Shown one piece after another: positions 49,935 to 58,488 of a stretch of DNA of 64,000 nt. This stretch comes from Pseudomonas libanensis (GTDB taxonomy: Bacteria > Pseudomonadota > Gammaproteobacteria > Pseudomonadales > Pseudomonadaceae), in the NCBI RefSeq assembly GCF_001439685.1, contig NZ_JYLH01000008.1:124001-188000 (forward strand), read 5' to 3'. The notes beneath the pieces were generated by a model. The model ran no database searches, had not been told where the DNA came from, and saw only the letters and a list, made by a program, of their open reading frames with translations. Both the position numbers and the translations under genes were made by a program. Numbering within the stretch: the first letter of the stretch is position 1; each line of letters opens with the position of its first letter.

Positions 49935-52457
49935 TCATGGCTTCCTGGGCTTTGCCCTGGCCGTCGCTTCGGCCACCAGTGGATCTTCGGGCCAATAGTG
50001 TTTTGGGTACCTGCCTTTAAGGTCTTTCTTCACTTCGGCATAGGTACTGCGCCAGAAATTGGCGAGATCCTGGGTCACCTGCACCGGCCTGCGAGCCGGT
50101 GACAGCAAGTGCAAGGTCAGTGGCTGTTTTCCCTGGGCAATTGTCGGTGTTTCTGACAGCCCAAAAAGCTCCTGCAGCCGCACTGCAAGAACTGGAGGCT
50201 GTTGCGAATAGTCGATGCGAATGCTTGAGCCCGAGGGCACCTGGATGGACTGGGGCGCTTGAGCGTCCAACGCCTGCTTGAGCGGCCAAGGCAGCAGATT
50301 CCTGATGATCGAAGACAGGTCCAACTGACTGAAGTGACTGAGCCGGGTAATCTTGCCCAAATAGGGCGTGAGCCACTCTTCGAGCGTATCCAGCAGATTG
50401 GCATCGCTGAGGTCGGGCCATTGACTGGTGCCCTGGCCATTCTGGATATCGAACTGACGCAGCAACTCGACCCGCGCCTGCCACTGACGCAACTCAGGGT
50501 TCCAGGGCAAGAGTTCAATGCCCTTGCGCCTCACGAGGTTGACCAGCGCGAGCGAACGGGCATGCTCGTCGAGGTTGGGCAGAGCCGTTGTGGAAAGCAC
50601 CAGCTGCCCCACCTTTCGTTGTCGCTCAGCCTTGAGCACCCCTTCCCTGTCATCCCAATCGATCTCATCGACTGACCTTACCAGCTCGCTTAGCTGATCC
50701 TCGAACAGTGCCGAATCCAGGTCGCTCGCCAGGTAAATCCGTTCCTCACGTTGGCCCTGCCGACTGCCCAGGTCCGCCACCACCAGCCACTCATGCTTGG
50801 TGAGCGCATCGGGTTCGGCGAAGACGGCAGCGCGCCCGCTGGAAAGACGATACTCCGCTGCGCTTGCACGCCGTTGCAGGCCAATTCGATCAGGGTAGGC
50901 GAACGCCAGCAGGCAACCGACCCAGCGTGGATGATCAGGCGCGCTGACCGGGCTGGAGGCACAGCCTCGCAGCAGGGATCGATACTGCCGGGCAGACTGT
51001 TTAACGCGCTGGAAGGCGCCGCTGCCACGGCGCGCATTCTGCTCGCCTGACAATGCAATGAGCCGGGTATGAAGATCAGCACCTGCGCCACGCAGAATGT
51101 CCTTCTCCCCCAGCAGGGCTGCGATGTTGCAGGCCAGGTCATCCAGGCCCATGGCGTGCCCCTTGATGAGCAAATGAGCGATGCGCGGATGCGCCGGCAG
51201 TTCGCTCATGGCCGTCCCGTGTGGCGTCAGCTGCCCCTTATCATCCAGCGCGCCCAGGCGCTTGAGCAGGTCTCTGGCTTGGGCAAAAGGCGCCGCGGGG
51301 GGTTGGTCGAGCCAGGTCATTTCATCTGGCTGCATCCCCCACCGGGCCAATTGCAGCGCAAGGCCAGCCAGATCGGCTTGCAGGATTTCGGGGGTGCTGT
51401 AACCCGCCATTTGCTCGTGTTGCGACTCTGACCAGAGTCGGTAGCAGACACCCGGTTCCAGGCGCCCGGCTCGCCCCATCCGCTGGGTCGCACTGGCCTT
51501 GGAGATACGCTGGGTATCGAGCCGGGTCATGCCACTACGCGGATCAAACTTCGGCACGCGTTCAAGACCGCTGTCCACCACCACCCTGACCCCTTGGATG
51601 GTCAAGCTGGTCTCGGCAATGTTGGTTGCCAGCACGATCTTGCGCGAGCCTTGGGGTGCAGGGTCAATGGCAGCACGTTGTGCGTTCAGATCAAGGTCAC
51701 CGTACAGCGGACAGAGCATGACGTCTGGACGATTGCCCAGTTGCTCCTTAAGGGACTGGGCCACGCGGCGGATCTCGGCCTGACCGGGAAGAAATACCAG
51801 GATGCTCCCAGGCTGCTCATGGAGGGCGGCCAGGCAGGTATCAGTGACCCGTGTGTCGAGAGGCTGGCCTGGCTGATAGGGGGTTCCCCAGAGGATGGAG
51901 ACCGGATACATCCGCCCTTCACTGGTGATCACCGGCGCGTCATTCAAAACCTTAGAGAGCCGAGCGCCTTCCAATGTTGCAGACATCAGCAGCAGCTTGA
52001 GTGGCGGCTCATCACGCAGCAGTTCACGCGCACTCACGCACAGGGCCAGCGCAAGATCAGAGTCCAGGTTACGCAGGTGATACTCATCGAAGATGACCAG
52101 TCCCACACCGTCCAACGCCGGATCGGCCTGAAGCCGGCGCGCCAGGATCCCTTCGGTGACCACTTCGATCCGGGTGCGAGGGCCCACTCTACTCTCGAGG
52201 CGGATGCGGTAGCCGACGGTTTCACCGACTTTTTCACCCAGTTCGCTGGCCAGTCGCTCGGCGGCGGCCCGCGCGGCCAGGCGCCGGGGTTCGAGCATCA
52301 GGATGGTCTGCCCGGCGAGCCAGGGCTCGTTCAACACGGCCAAGGGCACACGGGTGGTTTTACCGGCGCCGGGTGGCGCTTCCAGCACAACCTCATGGCG
52401 ATGCGCCAAGGCGTCACGCAGGGCGGGTAAAACATCATCGATCGGCAACGAATTCAT
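49935..52457 (-). CDS. hrpB: ATP-dependent helicase HrpB
   Basis: DEAH-type RNA helicase of 840 residues. It starts MNSLPIDDVLPALRDALAHR and has motif I EAPPGAGKTTRVPL, motif II VIFDEYHLRNLDSDLA (DEYH), motif III LMSATLEGARLS, and motif VI QRMGRAGRLEPGVCY. The C-terminal part (about 480-840) is the HrpB domain ending RYPKHYWPEDPLVAEATARA plus KPRKP; WPEDPL is a family signature. The ATG at 52455-52457 has GGAGCC upstream; the longer frame extends into the intergenic DNA without family similarity. Cellular role in Gram-negative bacteria is poorly known. Confidence 0.94.
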   Translation of the reverse strand: MNSLPIDDVLPALRDALAHRHEVVLEAPPGAGKTTRVPLAVLNEPWLAGQTILMLEPRRLAARAAAERLASELGEKVGETVGYRIRLESRVGPRTRIEVVTEGILARRLQADPALDGVGLVIFDEYHLRNLDSDLALALCVSARELLRDEPPLKLLLMSATLEGARLSKVLNDAPVITSEGRMYPVSILWGTPYQPGQPLDTRVTDTCLAALHEQPGSILVFLPGQAEIRRVAQSLKEQLGNRPDVMLCPLYGDLDLNAQRAAIDPAPQGSRKIVLATNIAETSLTIQGVRVVVDSGLERVPKFDPRSGMTRLDTQRISKASATQRMGRAGRLEPGVCYRLWSESQHEQMAGYSTPEILQADLAGLALQLARWGMQPDEMTWLDQPPAAPFAQARDLLKRLGALDDKGQLTPHGTAMSELPAHPRIAHLLIKGHAMGLDDLACNIAALLGEKDILRGAGADLHTRLIALSGEQNARRGSGAFQRVKQSARQYRSLLRGCASSPVSAPDHPRWVGCLLAFAYPDRIGLQRRASAAEYRLSSGRAAVFAEPDALTKHEWLVVADLGSRQGQREERIYLASDLDSALFEDQLSELVRSVDEIDWDDREGVLKAERQRKVGQLVLSTTALPNLDEHARSLALVNLVRRKGIELLPWNPELRQWQARVELLRQFDIQNGQGTSQWPDLSDANLLDTLEEWLTPYLGKITRLSHFSQLDLSSIIRNLLPWPLKQALDAQAPQSIQVPSGSSIRIDYSQQPPVLAVRLQELFGLSETPTIAQGKQPLTLHLLSPARRPVQVTQDLANFWRSTYAEVKKDLKGRYPKHYWPEDPLVAEATARAKPRKP

Positions 52458-52606
52458 ACTGGCTCCAAAGCAGAGCGGCGAGTATAACGGCGAACTGCCG
52501 AAAGCCGGCTGTGGTCTCAACAACACCTGCCCCCTCCCACATTCGATCATCGGTGCCTGGCAGATCTGGCTTATAGTCACCCATAAACGTGTTCAGGAGA
52601 CTTTTC

Positions 52607-53026
52607 ATGCGTATCGCTTCCCGTGTCATCGGCGCTGCATTAGCCGTCACCCTGCTGAGCCAACTCACCGCCTGCGGGTCGATTTTCTATCCCGACCGCC
52701 GTGGCCAGATCGACGGCAAGATCGACCCGGCCATTGCCGTACTCGATGCCGTCGGCCTGCTGTTCTACGTCATCCCCGGCTTGATCGCGTTTGGGGTCGA
52801 TTTCGCCACGGGTGCGATCTACTACGAACCCGGCAAGACCGCCCAGGTCGCACCCGAGAAACTGCACCAAGCCATCGGCGCCGACGGCCAGGTCGACAAC
52901 GCCAAGCTGCAGAGCATCATCCAGAAGGAAACCGGCCGTACCTTGCCGCTGGACGACCCACGGCTGATCCAGTTCAAGGGCAGCGTGCAGCAACTTGCGT
53001 CCCTGGGCCTGCAACCCGCCGCGTAA
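52607..53026 (+). CDS. Small lipoprotein, function unknown
   Basis: A 139-residue protein with a lipoprotein signal (MRIASRVIGAALAVTLLSQL, lipobox LTAC, cysteine near 23) and residue +2 Gly, which would allow outer-membrane sorting. The mature part has GSIFYPDRRGQIDGKIDPAI and a hydrophobic stretch AVLDAVGLLFYVIPGLIAFG, likely a second membrane-associated segment, then DFATGAIYYEPGK and an uncharged helical tail. Close Pseudomonas relatives are sometimes misnamed polyribonucleotide nucleotidyltransferase; no RNase domain is present. The ATG at 52607 has CAGGAGA upstream. Followed nine bases later by the CDF transporter gene, so probably one operon. Confidence 0.8.
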   Translation: MRIASRVIGAALAVTLLSQLTACGSIFYPDRRGQIDGKIDPAIAVLDAVGLLFYVIPGLIAFGVDFATGAIYYEPGKTAQVAPEKLHQAIGADGQVDNAKLQSIIQKETGRTLPLDDPRLIQFKGSVQQLASLGLQPAA

Positions 53027-53035
53027 GGACAGCCC

Positions 53036-53929
53036 ATGACCAGCAGCCCCGAACACGCCAGGCTCCTGCGCCTGGCCACTCGCGCCTCGGTAGGCGTGGC
53101 CTGTGTGCTGATCATCACCAAGGCCATCGCCTGGTGGCTCAGCGGTTCGGTGAGCATGCTCGCCGGGCTGACCGATTCGCTGCTCGATGGTGTGACCTCT
53201 CTGTTGAACCTGCTGGCGGTGCATTACGCCCTGCGCCCGGCCGATGACGATCACCGGTATGGGCACGGCAAAGCGGAGTCGCTGGCGGGTATGGCCCAAG
53301 CGTTGTTTATCGCTGGCAGCGCGGTACTGATCGCGCTCCAGGCGTTTGAACGGCTCAAGCATCCCGAGCCCGTGGGCGCGCCATGGCTGAGCATTGGCGT
53401 GATTGTCTTGTCCCTGGCGCTGACCGTGGCCCTGCTGATGCTGCAACACCGCGTGGTGCGCGAGACCGGTTCGAACGCGGTGCGCGCCGACTCGCTGCAC
53501 TACCGCTCGGACTTGCTGCTCAATGGCAGCATCCTCATCGCACTGGTGTTGGCGGGCTTCGGCTTTCATCAGGTCGATGCGTGGTTTGGCCTGGGCATCG
53601 CCGCCTACATCCTGTGGAGTGCGATCCAGATCGCCCGCGAAAGCTTCGCGGTGTTGATGGATGAAGAGTTACCACCGGACGTCAGCCAGCACATGCTGGA
53701 ACTGGCCCGTGGCGTGCCCGGGGTACTGGGCGCCCACGACTTGCGCACGCGCATCTCCGGCAGCCACTGGTTTGTGCAGTTGCACCTGGAACTGCCGGGG
53801 GAACTGACCTTATCGGTGGCCCATGGCATCAGCGACCAAGCCGCCGACGCCATTCACCAGGCCTACCCGCGTGCCGAAGTGCTGGTGCACGCCGACCCAC
53901 TGGAAGTGGTCACCGGCAACAAGACCTAG
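53036..53929 (+). CDS. Cation diffusion facilitator, FieF-like
   Basis: Metal/proton antiporter of 297 residues in the inner membrane that exports divalent cations such as Fe2+, Zn2+ or Mn2+. Six helices occupy about residues 15-200. The transport-site residues are in AGLTDSLLDGVTSLLNLLAV (TM2 Asp) and RADSLHYRSDLLLNGSILIA (TM5 HxxxD), with YGHGKAESLAGMAQA between TM2 and TM3, the family motif. The cytoplasmic domain (about 205-297) has LDELPPDVSQ-like residues and CDF histidines such as ISGSHWFVQLHLELP. The ATG follows AAGGACA. It ends convergently with DUF6515 with a four-base overlap. Confidence 0.92.
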   Translation: MTSSPEHARLLRLATRASVGVACVLIITKAIAWWLSGSVSMLAGLTDSLLDGVTSLLNLLAVHYALRPADDDHRYGHGKAESLAGMAQALFIAGSAVLIALQAFERLKHPEPVGAPWLSIGVIVLSLALTVALLMLQHRVVRETGSNAVRADSLHYRSDLLLNGSILIALVLAGFGFHQVDAWFGLGIAAYILWSAIQIARESFAVLMDEELPPDVSQHMLELARGVPGVLGAHDLRTRISGSHWFVQLHLELPGELTLSVAHGISDQAADAIHQAYPRAEVLVHADPLEVVTGNKT

Positions 53930-54885
53930 TACTGCACCTGATACCCGCGACTGCCCAGGCAGTTGCCCTGGGCCTGGCGGTAGGTTTGCACCACGGCCGG
54001 GTCAGGCGCGTAGGTAACGGTGCGCGGGTCGAAGCCACTTTGTTGCACGGCCCAGCGATAACAGTCGTAGCCGTCCTGCTGCACCTGGGCCGGGGACTGG
54101 CCGTTGGCGGGATAGGCAACGACGTCATAGCCATTGCCTTGCGGCGCCGGCTGGGGTGATGGCACTTGCGCCGGCGGTTGCACCACCACGTATTGCTGGG
54201 TGCTTTGCTCATAGGCGTAGTAGGCACCAGCGGCAAGGAACAATAGTGAGCCACCTACCCACACTTCACGCGCATAGTCCGGCAGGTACTGCACACGAAT
54301 GCCATAGGGCGGCGTCACCACCACGTAGCGCGGACCTTGGGGGCGATACCAGTAGCCGCCGGAGTAGAAGTAGTCCTGGCCACGGTAAGGCACGCGGTAA
54401 TTACGCTCAGGGAAGCGGTCCACTACGTAACCGGGACGGTGCTGCGGGCCGGGGCCCCAGCCATTGCCGTGCCCGTCGGGGCGGCCTGGCCAGCGGTTAT
54501 CACCGGGACGATCGTACCCCGGACGCGAGCCTGGGCCGCCAGCCTCCCAATGCCGGTTGTCATCGTTGCGCCGAGGAATATCGCGGTAATACCCCTGGCG
54601 CGGCTCCTGGGTCTGACGCACGGTATCGGGCCGGCCCTGGATCGGCAGGTTATTGGAGGGTTGCGGCTGCGGTGCCGGTCGCCCTGGCTCATTACCTTGA
54701 GGGCGACCTTGCCATTGACCCTCATGCTGGCCGCCGCGATCAAAATGCGGGTTTTGTGGGCGTGGCTGATTGTTTTCAGGCCGTTGCCCCGGGCCCGGTG
54801 AGTTATCGCGCTCGTCGGCCATTACCTGCGTGCCGACGCTGACCACCAGCAAACCAACACCTGCCATACGCCAGATGCGCTTCAT
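53926..54885 (-). CDS. DUF6515-family secreted protein
   Basis: A 319-residue exported protein. Signal peptide MKRIWRMAGVGLLVVSVGTQ (cleavage near VMADE). Residues about 25-150 are low-complexity, rich in Pro, Gly, Arg, Asn and Gln (GPGQRPENNQPRPQNPHFDR). A conserved domain follows: VPYRGQDYFYSGGYWYRPQG, YVVVTPPYGIRVQYLPDYAR. A hydrophobic span SLLFLAAGAYYAYEQ follows and the C-terminus has WAVQQSGFDPRT and AQGNCLGSRGYQVQY, typical of the DUF6515 family. The ATG at 54883-54885 has GAGGAAT upstream. Function unknown; possibly envelope-associated. A minus-strand terminator-like hairpin sits about 100 bases upstream of this gene (see 54985). Confidence 0.85.
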   Translation of the reverse strand: MKRIWRMAGVGLLVVSVGTQVMADERDNSPGPGQRPENNQPRPQNPHFDRGGQHEGQWQGRPQGNEPGRPAPQPQPSNNLPIQGRPDTVRQTQEPRQGYYRDIPRRNDDNRHWEAGGPGSRPGYDRPGDNRWPGRPDGHGNGWGPGPQHRPGYVVDRFPERNYRVPYRGQDYFYSGGYWYRPQGPRYVVVTPPYGIRVQYLPDYAREVWVGGSLLFLAAGAYYAYEQSTQQYVVVQPPAQVPSPQPAPQGNGYDVVAYPANGQSPAQVQQDGYDCYRWAVQQSGFDPRTVTYAPDPAVVQTYRQAQGNCLGSRGYQVQY

Positions 54886-54984
54886 GCTATTCCTCACTGC
54901 GGATTAGGGCCTTACAGATGAGACTGGAAAAGCCCCACCCGGTTCGCAGGCAGGTTATCAGTCGCGGGCAGTATTTTCCCAAGG

Positions 54985-55019
54985 CAAAAGAAAAGGGGTG
55001 ACCCGTCGGCCACCCCTTG
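54985..55019 (-). terminator. Orphan terminator-like hairpin upstream of DUF6515
   Basis: Stem AAGGGGTG/CACCCCTT with a ten-base loop; on the minus strand it is followed by TTTTCTTTTG. It lies 100 bases upstream of the DUF6515 start, where no gene ends. It can be a leader attenuator or the end of a small RNA. The surrounding gap 54886-55302 (417 bases) holds no supported protein gene. Confidence 0.6.
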
Positions 55020-55220
55020 AGAACTTCGTCCATGCTCAACGCTTTTGACGTTGGCTCACCTCACGCCGTCTTGTGGACAGTGTGCAGCCTGGAGGCCGGC
55101 TCAACCCTGCTGGGGCGGCGGCCGCAACGGGCCTGATTGGGCTCGCTGCTGTGGACTGTTGTCCAGGCGGTGATTCTGTTGATAAAGATACCCGCCAACG
55201 CCCGACGGATGATTGCGAAG

Positions 55221-55249
55221 ATTGCGTCAATAAACAGTGCTTGCGCAAT
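55221..55249. promoter_or_regulatory. Inverted repeat upstream of the Lrp-type gene
   Basis: ATTGCG and CGCAAT are perfect inverted copies separated by 17 bases, 54 bases before the Lrp-type start. It may be the autoregulatory operator of the gene or a promoter element for minus-strand transcription of the orphan leader. Confidence 0.4.
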
Positions 55250-55302
55250 TTTTAACCCTTCATGGATAATTCACCGCAATAGTTACGACAAAGGCCAACC
55301 CA

Positions 55303-55782
55303 ATGAGCAAGCTTGACCGATACGACCTGAGTATTTTGGCGGAATTGCAGCGCGACGCGAGGATCTCCAACCAGGAGCTGGCCGAGCGTATCGGCCTGTC
55401 GCCGTCGCCCTGCTCACGCCGGGTCAAGCAGCTGGAGGACGACGGCTATATAGCGCGCCAGGTGGCCCTGCTGGATCGCAAGATGCTCGGCCTGAGCCTC
55501 ACGGCCTACGTATTGATCGGTATGGACCGGCACACGCCGGAGCGTTTCGAGAACTTCGAGGCGGCAATCCGCACCTTGCCCCAGGTGCTGGAATGCAGCT
55601 TGGTGACCGGCATGGATGCGGACTATCAGCTAAAGGTCGTGGTGCCGGACATGGATCACTATCAGAAACTGCTGCTGGGCCATCTGACCCGCATCGAAGG
55701 CGTGACCAGCGTACGCTCCAGCTTCGTGCTCAACCAGGTATTGAACAGCACCGAACTGCCCCTGACCCACCTGCGCACTTAA
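55303..55782 (+). CDS. Lrp/AsnC-family regulator
   Basis: A 159-residue transcription factor close to the Lrp/BkdR type. N-terminal helix-turn-helix: MSKLDRYDLSILAELQRDAR, ISNQELAERIGLSPSPCSRR, VKQLEDDGYIARQVALLDRK. RAM domain (about 65-150): MDRHTPERFENFEAAIRTLP, QVLECSLVTGMDADYQLKVV, VPDMDHYQKLLLGHLTRIEG. The long segment SSFVLNQVLNSTELPLTHLR closes the protein. The ATG at 55303 is preceded by AAAGG. It is single and its targets cannot be inferred from neighbours. Confidence 0.92.
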   Translation: MSKLDRYDLSILAELQRDARISNQELAERIGLSPSPCSRRVKQLEDDGYIARQVALLDRKMLGLSLTAYVLIGMDRHTPERFENFEAAIRTLPQVLECSLVTGMDADYQLKVVVPDMDHYQKLLLGHLTRIEGVTSVRSSFVLNQVLNSTELPLTHLRT

Positions 55783-55800
55783 GGTCGGTGACGGTCAAAA

Positions 55801-55828
55801 TGTGGGAGGGGGCTTGCCCCCTCCCACA
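55801..55828. repeat. Single REP palindrome (GGGGGCTTGCCCCC type) / terminator hairpin
   Basis: TGTGGGAGGGGGCTTGCCCCCTCCCACA in two halves: TGTGGGAGGGGGC and GCCCCCTCCCACA form a perfect stem with a two-base loop. It is 19 bases after the Lrp-type stop codon. Confidence 0.85.
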
Positions 55829-55910
55829 TTTGGATTGTGCTTGGACTCAAGTCAATGTTGCGTCTGTGACGCTGCCGTATACTGCTCGCTTGTCTTGCTG
55901 GAAGAGCCCC

Positions 55911-56129
55911 ATGAACAACATCGACCCCGCCCTGTTTGAAGAATGGATGATGACCGGCCTGGTCACTATCCTCATTATTTTCATGGGCTTCATCGTCTGG
56001 GACCTGGCAAAGAAATCCAAGGCCGGGCGCTTTGGTTCGTTCATCCTGTTCTTCGTGCTGGGCCTGGGCGTGGCCGCGTTCATCATCAAGAGCGTGGTGA
56101 TCGGCCTGATCGAGTCCGGTGCTCTATAA
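55911..56129 (+). CDS. DUF2788 small membrane protein
   Basis: A 72-residue protein: [72 protein letters not shown]. Two transmembrane helices (about 16-32 and 42-68) with a basic loop AKKSKAGR between. The sequence matches the DUF2788 family of Gammaproteobacteria, function unknown. Start ATG 55911 has GGAAGAG upstream. The rest of the longer frame to the left is not coding (REP and Lrp in another frame). Overlaps the convergent rluE by six bases. Confidence 0.88.
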   Translation: MNNIDPALFEEWMMTGLVTILIIFMGFIVWDLAKKSKAGRFGSFILFFVLGLGVAAFIIKSVVIGLIESGAL

Positions 56130-56759
56130 ACGCGCCGGTACCGCCTTCCATTGGCCTTGATCCAGGCCGTCGATAGACCAGTCACCAATGCGCACGCGCA
56201 CCAGCCGTAACGTCGGCAGGCCCACCGCCGCGGTCATGCGCCGGACCTGGCGGTTACGCCCTTCGCGGATGACCAGCTCCAGCCAGTGAGTCGGCACACT
56301 TTTGCGAAAGCGTACCGGCGGATTGCGCGGCCATAACACTGGCTCATCCAGTTGACGGGCCTCGGCGGGCAAGGTCATGCCGTCATTGAGTTCCACGCCA
56401 TCGCGCAGGCGTTGCAGCTGTTCTTCTGTCGGCTCGCCTTCCACCTGCACCCAATAAGTTTTCGCCAGCTTGTGCTTGGGGTCGGCAATACGTGCCTGCA
56501 ACTGACCGTCATTGGTCAGTAACAGCAGGCCTTCGCTGTCACGGTCCAGACGCCCCGCCGGGTAGATGCCGGGGATGTCGATAAAGTCCTTGAGGGTCGC
56601 ACGCCCGCCTTCGTCGCTGAACTGGGTCAGCACGTCGAACGGTTTATTGAACAGGATCAGCTTCGGCTCGGCCGGTGGCGCCTTGGCGACACGACGGGCA
56701 GCTGCATGCAAAGGTTTCACGCCAGGACGGCGCGAGTCGGGACGGGTAGGACGGGACAT
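56124..56759 (-). CDS. rluE: 23S rRNA pseudouridine(2457) synthase RluE
   Basis: Pseudouridine synthase of the RsuA/RluB/E/F family, 211 residues; RluE acts on U2457 of 23S rRNA. The catalytic Asp is in [20 protein letters not shown], and [20 protein letters not shown] and [20 protein letters not shown] are the family landmarks. There is no N-terminal S4 domain, and the first 30 residues are basic and disordered ([20 protein letters not shown]), which supports RluE rather than RluB/RsuA. The ATG at 56757-56759 follows no strong ribosome binding site. Confidence 0.9.
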   Translation of the reverse strand: MSRPTRPDSRRPGVKPLHAAARRVAKAPPAEPKLILFNKPFDVLTQFSDEGGRATLKDFIDIPGIYPAGRLDRDSEGLLLLTNDGQLQARIADPKHKLAKTYWVQVEGEPTEEQLQRLRDGVELNDGMTLPAEARQLDEPVLWPRNPPVRFRKSVPTHWLELVIREGRNRQVRRMTAAVGLPTLRLVRVRIGDWSIDGLDQGQWKAVPARL

Positions 56760-56831
56760 GGCAAAAGGAACATCCAGCGGTCAGGACCGACAATGCTAGT
56801 GGCCTGACCGCCAAATGACCATCCCAACCGC

Positions 56832-58295
56832 TTAACGGAACGGCGGCTCGTCGAAGCTGCGCAGTTTGCGCGAGTGCAACGAATTGAGTTCGGTGCGCAA
56901 CAGATCGACCGCCTCGATGCCGATTTTCAGGTGCTGGCTGACCGCACGCTCATAAAACGCGTTGGCCGACCCCGGCAGCTTGATCTCGCTGTGCAAGGGT
57001 TTGTCCGATACGCATAACAAGGTGCCATAAGGCACACGCAGACGGTAACCCTGGGCGGCGATGGTGCCGCTTTCCATGTCCACGGCCACGGCGCGGGACA
57101 GGTTGATCAACGGACGTTCCTGGGCCCAGCGCAGTTCCCAGTTACGGTCGTCGTAGGTCAATACGGTGCCGGTGCGCAGGCGTTTTTTCAGTTCTTCACC
57201 TTTTTCGCCAGTGACATTCGCCGCGGCTTGCTGAAGGGCCAACTGCACCTCGGCCAGGGCCGGGATCGGGATGTTCGGCGGCACCACGCGATCGAGAATG
57301 CCGTCACGGCGCATATAAGCGTGGGCCAGGACGTAGTCGCCGATGGTCTGGGATTGGCGCAGGCCGCCGCAGTGGCCGATCATCAGCCAGCAATGCGGGC
57401 GCAGCACCGCCAGGTGGTCGGTGATGTTCTTGGCATTGGACGGGCCGACGCCGATATTCACCAGGGTCACGCCGTGACCATCGCTGGCTTGCAGGTGGTA
57501 GGCCGGCATCTGGTAGCGGTGCCAGACCACGCCTGCGGCAATCGCCGAGGCTTCGCCGTGGTCCATGCTTTTGTCGATCACCACGTTGCCCGGCAACACC
57601 ATGCGGATAAACCTTGGGTCGCTGCGCAGTTGTTCCAGGCCGTGCAGGATGAATTGGTCAACGTAGCGGTGGTAGTTGGTCAGCAGGATCCACGGCTGTA
57701 CATGCCGCCAGTCGCTGCCGGTGTAGTGCACCAGGCGGCGCAGGGAAAAATCCACGCGGGCCGCATCGAACAGCGCCAGGGGCAACGGGTCGGTGTTTTC
57801 CCAGTCGTAGAGGCCGTCGGCGATGCCATCGGTGGCGGCGGACAGGTCAGTGCTGGGGAAGACCCGCGCCAGGGTCGCGGCGGTCACGCCGGAGCCGGCC
57901 AGTTCATCGCCCTGCTCCACCACGTAGGGGTAAGGGATGTTCTGCTGGCTGACGCCCACTTCCACCGTCACGGTGAAATCGTGCATCAGCGGCACCAATT
58001 GTTCGAGCAAATATTTACGGAACGCAGCCGGGTGGGTCACGGTGACGCTGTAGGTACCTGGTAACTGGACCTTGGCATACGCCCGGGTGGTCTGTGGGAC
58101 TTCGCCATGGCAGTGGTAGGTCAGGCGCAGTTCCGGGTAGCGAAACAGCGCGCGCTGTGCGGCGTCGGGCTCGATGCGGTCCTTGAGGTATTGCTTGAGG
58201 GCTTGATTGAGCGCACCGGTAGCACGCTCATGCAGGGCCGCCAGCCGGTCCACGGCCTCTTCGGCGGTTTTAACGACAACAAAAGCTTCGGTCAC
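56832..58295 (-). CDS. amn: AMP nucleosidase
   Basis: Splits AMP to adenine and ribose 5-phosphate. The protein is 487 residues from a GTG at 58293-58295, which has AGGA eight bases upstream; an ATG three codons earlier has AGG directly adjacent and would give 490 residues. The N-terminal AMN_N domain (about 1-170) includes RYPELRLTYHCHGEVPQTTR; the C-terminal nucleosidase domain (about 190-470) has VTLVNIGVGPSNAKNITDHL, CWLMIGHCGGLRQSQTIGDY and AVDMESGTIAAQGYRLRVPY, with phosphorylase-like substrate motifs. Position beside the AidB-like gene and ladS matches P. aeruginosa PA3970-PA3974. Confidence 0.93.
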   Translation of the reverse strand: MTEAFVVVKTAEEAVDRLAALHERATGALNQALKQYLKDRIEPDAAQRALFRYPELRLTYHCHGEVPQTTRAYAKVQLPGTYSVTVTHPAAFRKYLLEQLVPLMHDFTVTVEVGVSQQNIPYPYVVEQGDELAGSGVTAATLARVFPSTDLSAATDGIADGLYDWENTDPLPLALFDAARVDFSLRRLVHYTGSDWRHVQPWILLTNYHRYVDQFILHGLEQLRSDPRFIRMVLPGNVVIDKSMDHGEASAIAAGVVWHRYQMPAYHLQASDGHGVTLVNIGVGPSNAKNITDHLAVLRPHCWLMIGHCGGLRQSQTIGDYVLAHAYMRRDGILDRVVPPNIPIPALAEVQLALQQAAANVTGEKGEELKKRLRTGTVLTYDDRNWELRWAQERPLINLSRAVAVDMESGTIAAQGYRLRVPYGTLLCVSDKPLHSEIKLPGSANAFYERAVSQHLKIGIEAVDLLRTELNSLHSRKLRSFDEPPFR

Positions 58296-58384
58296 GGTAA
58301 GCATCCTGTGTTCTGGACTTGCAGGCCTTTATCTTGCCTGTATCCCGGCCTCACCGAAACACCAGAAGTGGAATGCATTGATAG

Positions 58385-58472
58385 GTGGGAGCTGGCTTGC
58401 CTGCGATAGCGGTCTATCAGCTACATAATTGCTGGCTGGAACATCGCTATCGCAGGCAAGCCAGCTCCCACA
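58385..58472. repeat. REP doublet, GTGGGAGCTGGCTTGCC family
   Basis: Arms GTGGGAGCTGGCTTGCCTG and CAGGCAAGCCAGCTCCCAC separated by about 45 bases in the gap between amn and the acyl-CoA dehydrogenase gene. Confidence 0.92.
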
Positions 58473-58488
58473 TTTGGACTGTGTTTAT

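Noticed and set aside
55036..55248. Possible 70-codon protein with TTG start upstream of the orphan terminator
   Set aside because: Rare start, no ribosome binding site, low-complexity product; all three frames and the opposite strand look equally non-coding. An RNA is more likely.
9233..58472. Repeated GTGGGAG...CTCCCAC elements as a CRISPR array
   Set aside because: Copies are dispersed many kb apart, paired as inverted arms and without regular spacers; they are REP doublets.
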